Assembly (NCBI GenBank): GCA_950295325.1
Contig: OX485803.1
Coordinates: forward strand, 60,775,554-60,839,553
Direction: 5' to 3'
DNA length: 64,000 nucleotides
Source: Polytrichum commune
Lineage: Eukaryota; Streptophyta; Polytrichopsida; Polytrichales; Polytrichaceae
Position 1 is the first letter of the stretch. Each line of letters begins with the position of its first letter. Of the stretch, positions 1-11,335 are shown one piece after another. The notes under the pieces were generated by a model. It saw nothing but the letters and a program-made list of their open reading frames with translations. It made no database searches and was not told the origin of the DNA. Both the position numbers and the translations under genes were made by a program.

Positions 1-860
1 CCCATTGTGAGGATAAGAGCGAAGATGTTGTGTTTCCACCTTTCTCGAGGGAGGATTCGGTTTCCGCGTGTGGTATAGTGGAAACTGTGTCATCACGGAA
101 ACCGGGTCAAGCTGGTTTTGTAGACCCAAAACTTCCTCCACCTTTCCCCCCGTCAAAGGGGGTGGTATGCATCGGATACTTGAGTGGGACACCTTCTCGA
201 GGGAGGGCTGCCCCCATCCTAACACTAGTTTAAGGGAGTAGTAGTTAGAAGGAGGAAGTGGAGATAAGGAGACAACCCTAAGAAATCAATCCAAAGGGTG
301 AAATCCTGATGAACAACTACCAAGTCTCTCTGAGCATTCTAGCCTAAAAGACTAGAATTATTGTCCTTGGGACACGGTCGAAAATCTAGCGGATAGTGGA
401 AATACAGGTCAGATCCGCTACCTCTATCGTGGAAACCTTATCCCGGAAGTCATTACCCGTAATAAGGAATCTTAGAATGAGGTGTATATAGTTGTTATAC
501 TATGGATTCGGGACGCTGAGTCTATTGTGGTTACTACTCTAAGGTGGGAGCTTGTCCATATTTTGTGTTGTGTTCCCTACCTCGGTCCACTACCGGAAAG
601 GCGGAAATATCCGTGCCATACTTTCCGTAATATCCCGGATTTCTTAATCCGATTTGTGTTGTCTTAGTTTATGGTGTTTCTTGTGTGTGTGTTAGTGAAA
701 GATTTCCTCCCTCTGTGTTGTGAACGACCGCAGGTTCTTCGTAGGAACGAACTTGGCGCGGCTGTGACGTTTTACGCGTTTATCAGGTTAATTTAATGAA
801 TACGTCATCACCGTGCTACGACAAAACCCTCAACATGGGCCGGATTGTGCTTATCTACTG
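1..860. other. Unclassified non-coding segment, possibly retroelement-derived
   Basis: No protein of recognisable family is encoded here. The stretch is richer in GC and CpG than the AT-rich DNA that follows and contains short internal repeats, for example TTCTCGAGGGAGG near 44 and again near 194. That composition and lack of coding potential resemble a long terminal repeat or internal non-coding part of an LTR retrotransposon. I see no convincing TG...CA ends or primer-binding site, so this stays a guess. Confidence 0.2.
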
Positions 861-2055
861 GATAATGAACAACTCCAATTAGTGTGTGTTTATTATTTGG
901 AATTGCCCGGTGAACTATCATCTTACTCAAGATTTTAGTTTTTTACTAACAAGCTTTCACTAGGTTGTTCAGTCACTATAGAACATAAACAAATTTTCTT
1001 GGTAAATATCACATTCTCATCAAATAATTATGCCCTTGCATACCTCCATATACTAACACACATTGATTGGGATAATCAGTGCAATGACTTCTTAAAATCT
1101 ATATAACATGTAAATTATGGTGTAATCGTCATATTGATTTCAGTTTGGGACTCTTGTGATGAGTCATGACCAAAATTGCAATCGTGGTGCCCATCATCAC
1201 AAGAATTCATGAAATTGGCGTCAATCCATGAAAGGCTAATTCTCTTCACTAAACTTTCCCCTTGGGAACATCAGGACCTAAAATTGGGCCTTGTCACTCT
1301 AAATGTGACAAGATTGGGTCCTAAAAAAGTTGATAACGTTGAACCCGACTAAAGGCTTAATGCTTAAGAATCAGTCTGGTGCTCAAGCCGGCCCAAGGCC
1401 ATGTATAAAGTTGCCCTACTTTGGGGCTTCTAATGCTCATTCCAAGGTCAAATCAATGTAAGAAAAAAAAGTACGAGCAATTATATAAGTGACTACCTTT
1501 TCCCTTTTGGTAATGTTGGTGGGGGACTGGCTCAAACATATGAATGTTTTGTCTATTTAGTGTGGGTTACCATTAGGAGTTACATGATGCTATAACATTT
1601 TATTGAGAGTATCGTGTTTTAACCCATACAACACAAGTAGTTAGTATACACACCAAAAAATATGACATAACTTAGTTGGTAAAAAGTTATATTTTATGTA
1701 AAAAGTTATAGCAACACGTAACTCCAAATGGTAACCCATACTAATTAGACAAAATAGTGTAGTACTTGCCCCAAAGCTCAATAGGTACATTAAGCTTCAT
1801 CGAGGTCTTGTAAGTTCTTGATTCTCAATTTGGTTAGCCCCGGGTTACAATGACGAAGTGTCTTCTTCCAAGTTTTGGGTTGGTCTTGGTTCCCAAGCAC
1901 AAGAGGGAATTGATGTACCCAAGTATAATTCTCATCCATCCAAATTAAGAACATGTCATGTGTAGGGTTGTGGTTCACCTTATTCTAATGTCAAGATGAT
2001 TAAAAATAGATTTATTCATAATATACAATAAGGTAAAAGAAAAAGAAAAGAAAAA
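861..2055. other. AT-rich intergenic DNA, nothing recognised
   Basis: Only short ORFs with no family resemblance. No paired terminal repeats or RNA gene noticed. Confidence 0.3.
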
Positions 2056-2168
2056 CTAACGTCGGGTAATCCAACGTAAATTTGAGTCCATTGGCCCTAC
2101 CATGCTCCAGAGTCTCCTTGATGTAGGGTGGGGTTTACTACCTACCTTGCTGTGGGTATGCTCTTGTT
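2056..2168 (-). repeat. SINE-A type 3' tail, lying directly 3' of a LINE remnant
   Basis: Read on the - strand this matches the last ~110 bp of the SINE-A copies at 23308-23574 and 34085-34338: the GTAGTAAACCCCACC core, then GGGCCAATGGACTCAAATTTACG and the terminal AACGT/GACGTT segment. The tRNA-like head is absent. It starts about 55 bp downstream of the end of the LINE protein remnant on the same strand, separated by a TACG/TGTG simple repeat. It could be a 5'-truncated SINE, or the LINE's own 3' UTR tail, from which the SINE family would have acquired its end. Confidence 0.6.
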
Positions 2169-2199
2169 TGTGTGTGTGTATGTATGTACGTATGTACAT

Positions 2200-3085
2200 A
2201 TTTTGGTATATGTTTACTATGTGGGGGGGCAATATTGGTTCTTGTTTATTGTTGAGTTTTCTCTTATTCAATACTAGGTATATGAGATATTTGATGGCTA
2301 TTTGGTGGATGGTTTTCATTTTATTCTATTTTATTAGTGATGTGGGGATATGTAGGTTCTCAAGGAGTCCTATGCTTCTTGTGTGAATGGCTCCCCTTAC
2401 TCTTGCGATGATAACTATGAGGGGTCTAATATTTTAGCCTTGTGCTCTTATTGCATCTACTAGCGGGTTGTATTTGTCTTCTTTTGTTTGTATGGCTTGG
2501 TCAAGGAATATATCATGCACAAAGGTGAATTCAATGAGTTGGATGGTGAGGACCAGTGTAGGTATTAGTTGACCATTTTGTTCATATGCAGTGCCTTGTA
2601 TGTAAACATTATATGGTCTTTGTTTTGCGAGGCATTCACATCGTGCAGTGCTGCATATGTTAGTATCCAAGGTGAGATGGTGTTGTCTTTGTGGTTGCCA
2701 TGTTGGTCACTGTCATTAATGAGTGTGAGGTGCTTAGTGCATACATTTGATTTTAGTAGGTTGGTGAGTTGGTGGGCATCGGCTTTGTGACTTGCAATTC
2801 TTAGGCCTTTAAGAATTTATTTGTTGCATAGAGAGAGTAAGTGCGGCCAAGTATCTATGTCATTAATTTGGCATAATGTGCAATTGGGGTTGGTGTGTGT
2901 GGGTGTGGGGAAAATAGTTTTTTTCTATGATTGCCCATGTATTGGGCGAATTGGAACTTGAGGAGTTGTGTTTTTTGAACAATAAGGTCATTTGTAAAGT
3001 GCATGACATTATTTAACAAGTTGTAGAGGGTGAGTGGGGCCAAGACTCTGTTAGGTAGTATTCAGGATCTATTTCATGGTTATTA
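2200..3085 (-). mobile_element. LINE (non-LTR retrotransposon) C-terminal remnant, LINE-1 type
   Basis: Broken - strand coding pieces read in order across stops and frame changes. First comes a stretch with PLTLYNLLNNVMHFTNDLI and FAQYMGNH (3043-2855). Next is a segment with LLSLCNK and KGLRIASHKADAHQ. Then comes IEFTFVHDIFLDQAIQ followed by KEDKYNPLVDAI (about 2560-2440). The last piece is MKTIHQIAIKYLIYLVLNKR (from 2319). The same order of blocks is found at 22.0-22.7 kb. The E-F-T...K-x-x-K-Y block followed by a glycine-rich strand is reminiscent of a PD-(D/E)XK-type nuclease placed after a reverse transcriptase, but that is inference. All frames carry stops, so the copy is dead. Confidence 0.6.
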
Positions 3086-3583
3086 TTTGAGCAGAGCATT
3101 TGCAACTTGATAAACTCGGGTGAAGCATTGTCATTGATATTATTTTAATGGAATGGTTGATAGCAACAACATAATGTTATGTGGCAAAAGAGAGGATTGA
3201 AATCACGAGTTTTGGAAGAATCTTCATAAAAATTTGTTTTTAATTTTTGGACTGAGGGTGGCATCACCCTCCTTTGTTAGGATAAGTTATTAACACTTTC
3301 TTTTATTTGAAGATTCAAAGAAGATCCATGATTTAGGCCAAGGTGGCATCCTCCACGTTCATTATGATGAGTTGGTGTCACCTCTTGCTATTCACAATCT
3401 AAAAGAAGGCCCATGATTTAAGCTATACTTATTAAATATGGAAACCCCTAAAATGCCTTTACTATACAAATACATTCATATACACCCTACTTAGAGGGTA
3501 AAGATTCCCTTAAATCACAAAGTTACATCATTGATGAGTATATTGTTTAAAATTAATAATTGGAAGAACAAGAAATACGCACA

Positions 3584-3591
3584 TATGCAAT
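3584..3591. repeat. hAT target-site duplication, left copy
   Basis: TATGCAAT, an 8-bp direct repeat identical to 5447-5454, immediately outside the hAT terminus. Confidence 0.9.
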
Positions 3592-5446
3592 CAGTGTATA
3601 TGTTTGACAAAGTTTTTGCAAGTTTTTCTCTTTTCACACGCAAAAACTTGCACAAAATAAAAATGCACGTCAATTGGCACGCACAATTTAGAAATTGACA
3701 CGTATTGTGACTTGTGAAGAAAAAAACCACACGTCAATTGACACACTAGAAATTGAAATGACACATATTACTTGAGTACTATAAAGTGCAGCTCAAGTAT
3801 CTGGAAAACATAACCCATAACAATAGGAGAACTTCCTACACTCACTCACATACTTAAGTTCAACTTTGCTCTTGCAATTTCCTTTGTAACCGGGAGCTAA
3901 GACGATGATTGGAGAGCGAGACTAACTAGGAACATGGCGAGGCAAATGTTTGTATCACCGTGGTGCTTGCACATCCTCCACTGCATATGAGTTTTTTCTT
4001 GCTTCCAACCAATGTGAGTTTTTCTTGCTTTCAACCAAAGTTGTTTTGAGCAATTCCCTTTGAATCGCAAATCTCCATTGTTGAAAGCATTCGAATCCCT
4101 TTGAGCTTTCTTGGAGCTGGAGAGGCTTCTTATTGCAAAAATGACGCAGAAGTGGCACAAAGATCAGCGCCTGCTTTCGGTTAGGATTGATTGTAGTATA
4201 CTTTGTTCCATAGTGAATTGTTTTGTTGGGATAATTAACCTGTAATTATGAAATTGTGATTGTGTGGTTGCTTTCCACTTCCCCTGCCTCTTTGGAAACA
4301 CCTGGAACCAATTAATTCCCAACGATATTGGAATTATTCAGAGATGAAGAACCACATTGGTATGAGATTATGTGTTCTTTCAAATTTCATTCTTATTTGA
4401 ACTTGCTTGTGGATGTTTTACAAGAGTTAAAAAATTTGAATATCAAATTTTAGTATGATATGGTTGATATCACAACTATTAGTGCAACCATCGATATCAC
4501 TATTTCAATTTTATCACGTCATTTTTATCCAGGAATGGACCTATGTTTGGTCGTACAAGCAAGAATTTGGGAAAATTCTTAAGGGAATCTGCAGAAAATC
4601 TTCAATTGAGTTATGAAAATAATACAAGAGATCGTATTATTCATGCATTGGCAACTGATGGGCCCAATGAACTACAACAATGCGTATTGTTGGGTGCATC
4701 TTATGTGCAAAGAGTTGTTCATGCTTTGAACGATCGTTTCCTAGACCTTCCAATATTCAATGCGGCCAAACTTTTCAGCCTTCGTAATTATCCAAGCGAT
4801 GATAGTGACCGAATCACAAATACCGAATTGTGGCTCGAAAGGATATTGTTGAAGTTTCAATACACTGAAGAAGAGAGTGACATGTGTAAGGGAGAACTCT
4901 TGGAATTTACGGAAACACTTTCACATGAGTGTGAGAACAAAACGATATTTGAGGCTTGGCGCATATGTGGTAGCAATTTGGAATGGCATACAACTTGGCC
5001 TAAACTTATGCAACTTTGGCAAAAAATTATGCTCATTCCATCAAGTATAGCTATCTGTGAGAGAGGATTTTCCAAACAAAATGCAATCAAAAGCCACTTG
5101 CGCAATAAGTTGAACTTGAAGACCCTTGATGCTCTTATGCGGGTTTCTCTTTGTGGGCTTGAAGTGGATGCAATGGATTGGGCTACCATCTTCAACATTT
5201 GGAGAAACATGCGAGACCGAAGGATACTTACGCTCGATTGATAGTTTTTTTTTGTTACAAATCAAGTTTGTTTTTTATTATTCAAAATATTAGTTTTCTA
5301 AAATATTGTGTAAGTCAAAAATTGAGGTGACATTTTGGAATAAAATGTAGATGTCAATTGACATTCATTTTTGTTTTTGAAAACGTCACGTGACACTTTG
5401 GATTTGAGGTTGAACGTCACATGAAATTTGTCAAACATACACACTG
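3592..5446 (+). mobile_element. Internally deleted hAT DNA transposon
   Basis: The element is bounded by terminal inverted repeats beginning CAGTGTATATGTTTGACAAA on the left and, as reverse complement, CAGTGTGTATGTTTGACAAA on the right. It is flanked by a perfect 8-bp target duplication, which is diagnostic of the hAT superfamily. Subterminal DNA is rich in short repeats of the TGTCAATTGACGTG type, as expected for transposase-binding subterminal arrays. At 1,855 bp it is shorter than an autonomous hAT element, and the interior encodes only the C-terminal part of a transposase. The MITE at 14555-14877 is its deletion derivative. Confidence 0.92.
4335..5241 (+). pseudogene. hAT transposase, C-terminal part, frame-broken
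   Basis: The longest open stretch (4543-5241, 232 aa) carries the hAT C-terminal dimerisation domain: WPKLMQLWQKIMLIPSSIA, ERGFSKQN, then LRNKLNLKTLDALMRVSL. It resembles plant hAT transposases related to ZNF862-like proteins. Coding similarity continues upstream in another frame with HSYLNLLVDVLQELKNLN, an in-frame TAG at about 4452, then DMVDITTISATIDITISIL. A frameshift is needed near 4535 to join GMD/GPMFGR. The amino-terminal BED finger and most of the RNase H-like core are missing, so it cannot be an active transposase. The start at 4543 is simply the first ATG after the break. Confidence 0.85.
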
Positions 5447-5454
5447 TATGCAAT
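5447..5454. repeat. hAT target-site duplication, right copy
   Basis: TATGCAAT, identical to 3584-3591. Confidence 0.9.
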
Positions 5455-7842
5455 AACTCACTCCAACCAAGGATTTGTGGTGTCTACATAAACTCATCGT
5501 TAGATAGTCCAAAAAATCAATGCACTATTTAACTTATTGTAACATAGGCTTCTAACCGATTTGGACTAGACTAGTGTAGGGATTTTGAAAATGATTTCGG
5601 TATCATGTCAACTGAATGTACTGACCTCTAGAAGCATACTTATTTTAGGACTTTTATGTTGGATGAATGTGCACTCGTATGTAATAATTCCCTCTCTCCT
5701 TCAACCATGATGAACGGGTTTACATTGATGCCATTCCCTCTCTCCCTTTCCAAGACATTCATAAGTACTACAAGGCCTTGTAATACTCACGTCTTGGTTT
5801 CCAACATCCATTGTAACTTACAAGAATGGGGGTTAATTAGGTCTCACTTCTCTTTCTCCGTATTGAAAAGCGGGGAAGATGTCGCAATCTCAATCGGTCC
5901 TTATGGTGTCGCTATGTTGTCGTTGGGAGGGAGGAAATTTTATCGTATACAAGCGTACCGCTTGTCCATTCAACATTAATAATAAAAATAAACTGGATCC
6001 TTATAGGTTTGTTGCTAATTCATTTCAAATGACCTCGAGTACACTAATGCATGGTCTTTAAAGCTTACTTCAATGACAAAGTAACTAAAAATTGTAAACA
6101 CATGAGCTACATTCTAGTTTAGGACATAAGGTTGCAACATCCATAGTCAACGGGTTCATTTAATTGCTCACTAGGGTCATGTAATGCTAACATGGATGAG
6201 ATCTTTATTTTTTAGGCAAACGAAGTTAAGGTTTATGTGATGGCAGCTTGTGATTGATTAGCCATAACTGCTCATCTAAATGCTAATGCTCAGCTACAAT
6301 AATAGGGTAACATATAATTGAAATCTCTATCAATTTTGATTATGTGTTGCCGTATTTGTAGCAAAGAAATCAAATTTATATATTTATTAATTATTATACA
6401 TGAAAAAATACCTTCTTCTTTTTTGCATTCTCCTTAAAATTAATTTCTCGTTGCAAGAAAAAAAAAATCCCGCTAATACTCTTCTTAAACATATGCAAAC
6501 TCTCTTGTTTTATTGGTTACAGATTTCTCAACCTTATTATGTTGAGAGAGAGAGAGTGTGTGTGGAGTGTCTAGTCATTCCTTGTCAATGTTTTACAATT
6601 CAACATTGGAATTAATCTTCCATAGCTTTCTAGGGATTTCGTTCATGACAACTCCCCCCCCCCTTCCTCCATAAAAAGAAAGGAGAAGAACGAGTACACG
6701 CTAATAACAAAGTATGGGGTACATCGTCGGTTGGGAAATAATGATCTATAGCCATGTGAAACAAGATTTGATTGCACACCTACGTTGTGAATTTTGTGTC
6801 CTCTTGTGATGAGGGAGCTACAAGGGTTTCGGTCCATCACACCTACCATGAGGGTTGCGGTAAAAACTTGGTCCCCCCTCAAACAATGTTGTCAATCCCT
6901 AAGCGTTTTATCATGAAAAGTTGTAAGTGAAAGTACATGTTTTGGTTAGTATCCCCCCCCCCCTTGGTGGACGTTTAGGGGTAAATTAATTCATTTCAGT
7001 TCGGTTCGACTAGACTAGATCATGGTTCTAACCCAATATAGCGGTTGAATTCAACTTCGAATAGAAATGAGTGGTTATACAATGGTTATCTAGGGTTTCA
7101 CTCCCCCCCCCCCCCCCCCCCGTGGTAAGTTAGATGTTGCAAAACATTATCCCTTCTATGATCGACACATGCTAGTAAGGTGACCCTCAAAAGGGTTCAA
7201 GCTACTATGGTCCGTTGCATTGTCCACGCACCATTTTGTTCAAGCCCTCAACAAGTATTAATATTGATTTTCACATGGTCTATGACATTGAGATTTTATT
7301 CAATGCAACTTGTTACCCAAAGAAAAGTGAGAATATGGTTATATGTGAGAATGGTGACCCAACATATACATGATATATGCTTCAAATGGCAAGTCATATG
7401 TACGAGTCTAAAAGCACAAGATGCCACTAAAAGCCAAGAGCAATATTCTATAAATCATATGAAAGTATGAAATCCTTTGGGCAGTTAGGGGTTAAGGATT
7501 AACAATTTGTGTGGGTTGGTTGTGACCAAGTTATTATTTGTCAATTGCATGAAATGGTTGCTTGCCTATTCAACATATTCGGTGTAACCTTCTAGGAGCT
7601 TATGTACTTTCAAAATCACACAAAGAAACCCTCCCTTAGTGGTCCCCAAGTGGGTCATTGCCATTCTCGGGGAAAGGGGCTTGAAGCCTAACTTAGTACT
7701 TGTAAGTTACTAGGTTTGGCTAATGGTGTCCCGGCATGTTGCACCCGTGCAAGTGAATCCAAAATCTTGAATGAACCCAACCCCATATATGCATGCACCC
7801 ACATGCCTCCCATGTCTATGTGTACCCATCATATGTATGTAT
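5455..7842. other. Intergenic DNA with decayed repeat pieces
   Basis: No gene recognised. 5620-5690 and 5985-6065 carry scrambled fragments of the Mutator-like MITE family seen intact at 39156-39391 and 26916-27155. C-runs of 10, 11 and 19 bases lie at 6654, 6953 and 7103. Confidence 0.35.
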
Positions 7843-7850
7843 GTCCACGC

Positions 7851-8075
7851 CACTGTCCGGGGAGAATTGACAGTTAGTTACAGATGAACCAGTTGAGTTT
7901 GAGAAATAACCAGTTGAAGTTGGAGATTTCATGAGAATTAGCGATCATTCTAGAGGAATCTATGGAATATGCCTCAAGTGAATAAAGCAAAGCCGGAAGA
8001 TGTCAACATGTAACCGGTGGGGTTTAGAATCACTAGGATCTTGACCGACTATGCCCAAAAACTTCCCGGGCACTG
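7851..8075. mobile_element. 225-bp hAT-like MITE, empty-site copy
   Basis: The ends are CACTGTCCGGGGAG and, reverse complemented, CAGTGCCCGGGAAG. They are flanked by GTCCACGC (7843-7850) and GTGCACGC (8076-8083), an 8-bp duplication with one mismatch. The interior is shared with 14390-14935 and, inverted, with 18589-18770. At the position where the 14-kb copy holds the 323-bp hAT MITE, this copy runs straight through (ACTAGGATCTTGACC near 8029-8043), so it serves as the pre-insertion sequence. Confidence 0.7.
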
Positions 8076-8083
8076 GTGCACGC

Positions 8084-10025
8084 CCTTGTTCATTAGCCCA
8101 AATGAGTTGTCACCACACTCCCATGGAACTTTTATGAAGTTGTCTTACGTTGTCCTATTGTTCTGCCATGTCGTCACCTTAGCTCCATGCCCGCCACCTC
8201 CACGGGTGTCCCCCACCTTACTCGCCTTTTGCATTTGTAGTCCATCCACCTGTCCACACTTTATTTATTTATATATTTTTGGTCACATGCTTGTTTTAGG
8301 ACGGAAACTTAGCATGTGGCCCTTTTTCTTTGGATTCAGTTTTGTTTCTATTTTATAAAGTAAGAACGCTAGAGAACAATGAGGCGATCACCTTGCCACC
8401 ACTACCACTACCACAACTTCATTGTATATGTGGTATGAGCAATATCTTATTTTCACAACATAGCTTTACCTTTAACTTTCTAAGCAATCTTTTTCAGTTG
8501 ATTGGTAATTTATGCCCTACATCAACCCCACTAAACTCATTCATCCACAATCAAAAATATTATAAACAAAGCCAACATGTGCAATTTGGAGATGATTAGA
8601 ATGTGCGAAAAAATGTTTCAAATGGGAACTAGTTATGTTTTCATCGTGTTGGGGGCTCATGTGATGGTGTTGACTCTGATCAATGGTTGTCATTTCAACA
8701 CAAACTTTCCTTGAACATCAATGGTGCTTATTTTGGTAGAAGTTTTGTCTAATAATTTAATGTTCATTTAAACACGGCCTTCATGGTCACATCATCCATT
8801 CAGTATAACATTTGGACTCTGTGTGATTTTTAAAGAGTCCTTTGCATATATGTAGTTGATAGTATGGGACGAATCATATATATACACCAAGGGCAAGGTG
8901 GCTAGCCCATAGTGGGTTGCACATTTTGGCCTAAGAATTTGTGGAGGTGCTCAAATATTGAGTTGTTCCCTCTAGTAGATCACAAAAGCATTCCACTTAT
9001 TTTCCAAGTGAATTCGATGAGTCAAATGTCCTTTTTTTGGGGGGGGGGGGTATAGCATTTGTGTGTGCATTGCTTCCTTCAAGTGTTATAATTCAAAAAT
9101 CAAAATGATTTTCATGGCCATTTCCCCCTCAAAATGGCTTATCTCAAATATTTCAAGATCCTACCGATACATCTCACTTTAACCTCAAAACTTGTTCATG
9201 AAAATTTCTATAACCATCATTGAGTGAAATACACTCAAAACAACCCTTTCACAGGCTTGGGAAGTTAGAGAAGTTAGGGGTTATTGATCAAACTTGAGGG
9301 AAAGACGGGGAGCTTGGGGTACTCTTACATTTCTCCCATATTTCATATTACCATGTTTATTTCTACAAAACTATGTGGAACAATACCCATCCCATATGTG
9401 TATTTTGCAAGATGAATTATCAATAACTACCCTTTCACATTCTTTCCATGCATGCTTGTGGCTTGGCACTTTGTATAATTGGGGGGAGCATTGGATCATG
9501 GTGATGCTTGGCGGAAGAAACCCCTTCAAGTTGCGGACTCTCCGAGAGAGTCATGGGACCCCTCCCCTGGGGTTTTCACCCTTTCACTTCATTACATCAC
9601 TTCAATGTCCAAAGCACGACCTTATATCAGTTGCAATGGAAATAATAATTCACTTTGGGATCGAATTAGCGCATAACCCTATAGGGAGTAGGTTTTCACC
9701 ACACCCCCTAACATGGAAGCCACAAACCCTAAGCCCATCGTATGCCTAAAATGCAACTATTTTATATTTGATTTGTATGGTGATGTTGGACCCACCTAAC
9801 TTAGAAAGGAAGACTTCAAGCCTCTCTTTTTTCATTGAGATTTTGATCACAACGCATATGAGGGAGGGAGGGGGAAGAATTAAAACATGCCCATATTTAT
9901 TGTCAATGTATTAAAATTTTGCTTCACTATACTAAAATGGGGGTTTTGACCCCAAATTAGGGATCCGTAATGTTTAAAATAGGAATCATTAGGGTGTAAA
10001 GTGTTTCTCTGCATTTTGGAGAGGG
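8084..10025. other. Intergenic DNA, nothing recognised
   Basis: Open frames of 65-151 codons occur (for example 9294-9749) but none has a recognisable domain or a coding-like repeat copy. A run of 12 G lies at 9039-9050. Confidence 0.3.
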
Positions 10026-10030
10026 AATTG

Positions 10031-10397
10031 TAGTGGAGGTGCTTATCTCCGATCAAGACCCCATTGGCAATTTATAGGGTACGAGAATTTTGATCAGGTT
10101 GGGACTGGATTTCGATCATGCCAGAACCAATAATGTCATGGCACATGTCCTGGTTTTGAGTGCTAAAGTGAGGAGGAATGAGTGGTTATGACACACTCTA
10201 GACATTGGTAACATGTTTGGGCCAACTTTTGGCTTCAAAAGTTTGCAATATTTTCAATTAAAAGAAATAAAATTACCAACAAATTTGAAATCCTCCTAAT
10301 TTATATCATCCTACATGGGAAAACTTGCACCACCTGATACTTCTCCAAATTTGGCACAAAAATTGTTAAGCGATCAGTTATGGGCACCTCTACTCTA
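10031..10397. mobile_element. ~370-bp TIR element (copy 1), interrupted at its end by SINE-B
   Basis: The left end is TAGTGGAGGTGC and the right end GGGCACCTCTA, an imperfect inverted repeat. The interior, with the marker CACTCTAGACATTGGTAA, matches 56427-56785 along its whole length and 55668-55800 in part. I see no clean target duplication. The SINE-B insertion uses the last bases of this element (CCTCTACTCTA) as its own target duplication, so this element is older than the SINE. Confidence 0.65.
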
Positions 10398-10765
10398 GAT
10401 AGATAGAAACTCCGGTCCCTTTTTAGCAAGGGGCCAGCGTGAATAAAGTGTCCGTTCGTAATGTCAATGAACCGCGATGCCCACTGGACAAGGGGTCATT
10501 GGGGCAATACTACTCTCCCCTTTCGAGGATGGGCACTATAGTGACACACTATACTAGTTCCTAGCTAGCCACTAGTGCCTTGAAGATACCGGACATGGTA
10601 TCCCCCCAAAGGGCTTTGAGGTACCCATACAACAAGGTCCAAGGACCCCCCACCATAGTTGGGTGGACTAAGGTGGTGAGCACCACGCCGGCATGGGGAA
10701 TAGAACCCACAACCTCCTCATTGGGGGCCATGAGCCCTAACCACCAAGCCAAGGCCCGTGGTGCC
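10398..10765 (-). mobile_element. SINE-B, full length, tRNA-headed
   Basis: A 368-bp unit flanked by the 11-bp direct repeat CCTCTACTCTA (10387-10397 and 10766-10776). On the - strand it begins with a tRNA-like head: an A-box-like TTGGCTTGGTGGTTAGGG and a B-box GGTTCTATTCC (10707-10697; consensus GGTTCGANTCC). It then continues into a body starting near 10536 with TAGTGCCCATCCTCGAAAGG and ends in a (TATC)n tail at 10398. Head, body, simple-repeat tail and target duplication are the hallmarks of a SINE mobilised by a LINE. The body is found alone at 55117-55263, and in diverged form at the 3' end of LINE-2 at 21858-21985. Confidence 0.85.
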
Positions 10766-10784
10766 CCTCTACTCTAACCGTATA

Positions 10785-10914
10785 TAAGCGCACCTCTCAT
10801 CCATCCAACATAAAAAACTTAACCTCCTATAGCTTTATCACGGATTCATCTCAAATGGACCTCAAGAAAATTGATTCGAGGTCTTTAAAACTACTTCCGC
10901 AGTCAGATTTGGTT
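10785..10914. repeat. Left-half fragment of the Mutator-like MITE family
   Basis: Shares CACCTCTCATCCATCCAA..., ACCTCCTATAG and AGGTCTTTAAA with 39165-39285. The right half is missing and the sequence runs into the next element. Confidence 0.45.
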
Positions 10915-11335
10915 GAGGGCCTAAAAGAAAGTGTCCAAAGGCCATCCCAACACACCTTCAAATCATGCAAGTGCATTGTGAAGCCATATATGACCAGGCC
11001 CTCAACCAAATGCTATTTCAATGAAAATTTCTATTCACGCCGGTCCTCACACATGTTAAAATAGAATAAACCAACGGTTGTGAAACTATACGGAGTGCCA
11101 TGGTCTCCCGGTTTTGTGTTAGCTCTACCTCCAAGAGATGGTTTTTGAAAACAGTCCAAGTGACCATGAATCATGGTCCATTCGATGCCATGTAGGAATC
11201 CACGTAGACTTTTACATTCATCTTGCATTCACATACTCCGTTGGTCCCTCAAGCGGACCGTGAAGCTTGAACTTGGACTGGCTCTGCCGTTTCCACCAAT
11301 GAGAGTGCTTGAAATGTAATGGTCACGGGCTCTCA

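Noticed and set aside
3897-4160. Overlapping - strand frames of 67 and 87 codons inside the hAT element
   Set aside because: Antisense to the transposase and without any domain.
9294-9749. 151-codon open frame
   Set aside because: No recognisable domain, does not begin at a convincing start, and lies in repeat-rich intergenic DNA.
10690-10765. tRNA gene on the - strand
   Set aside because: B-box is imperfect and the sequence continues into a SINE body flanked by an 11-bp duplication.
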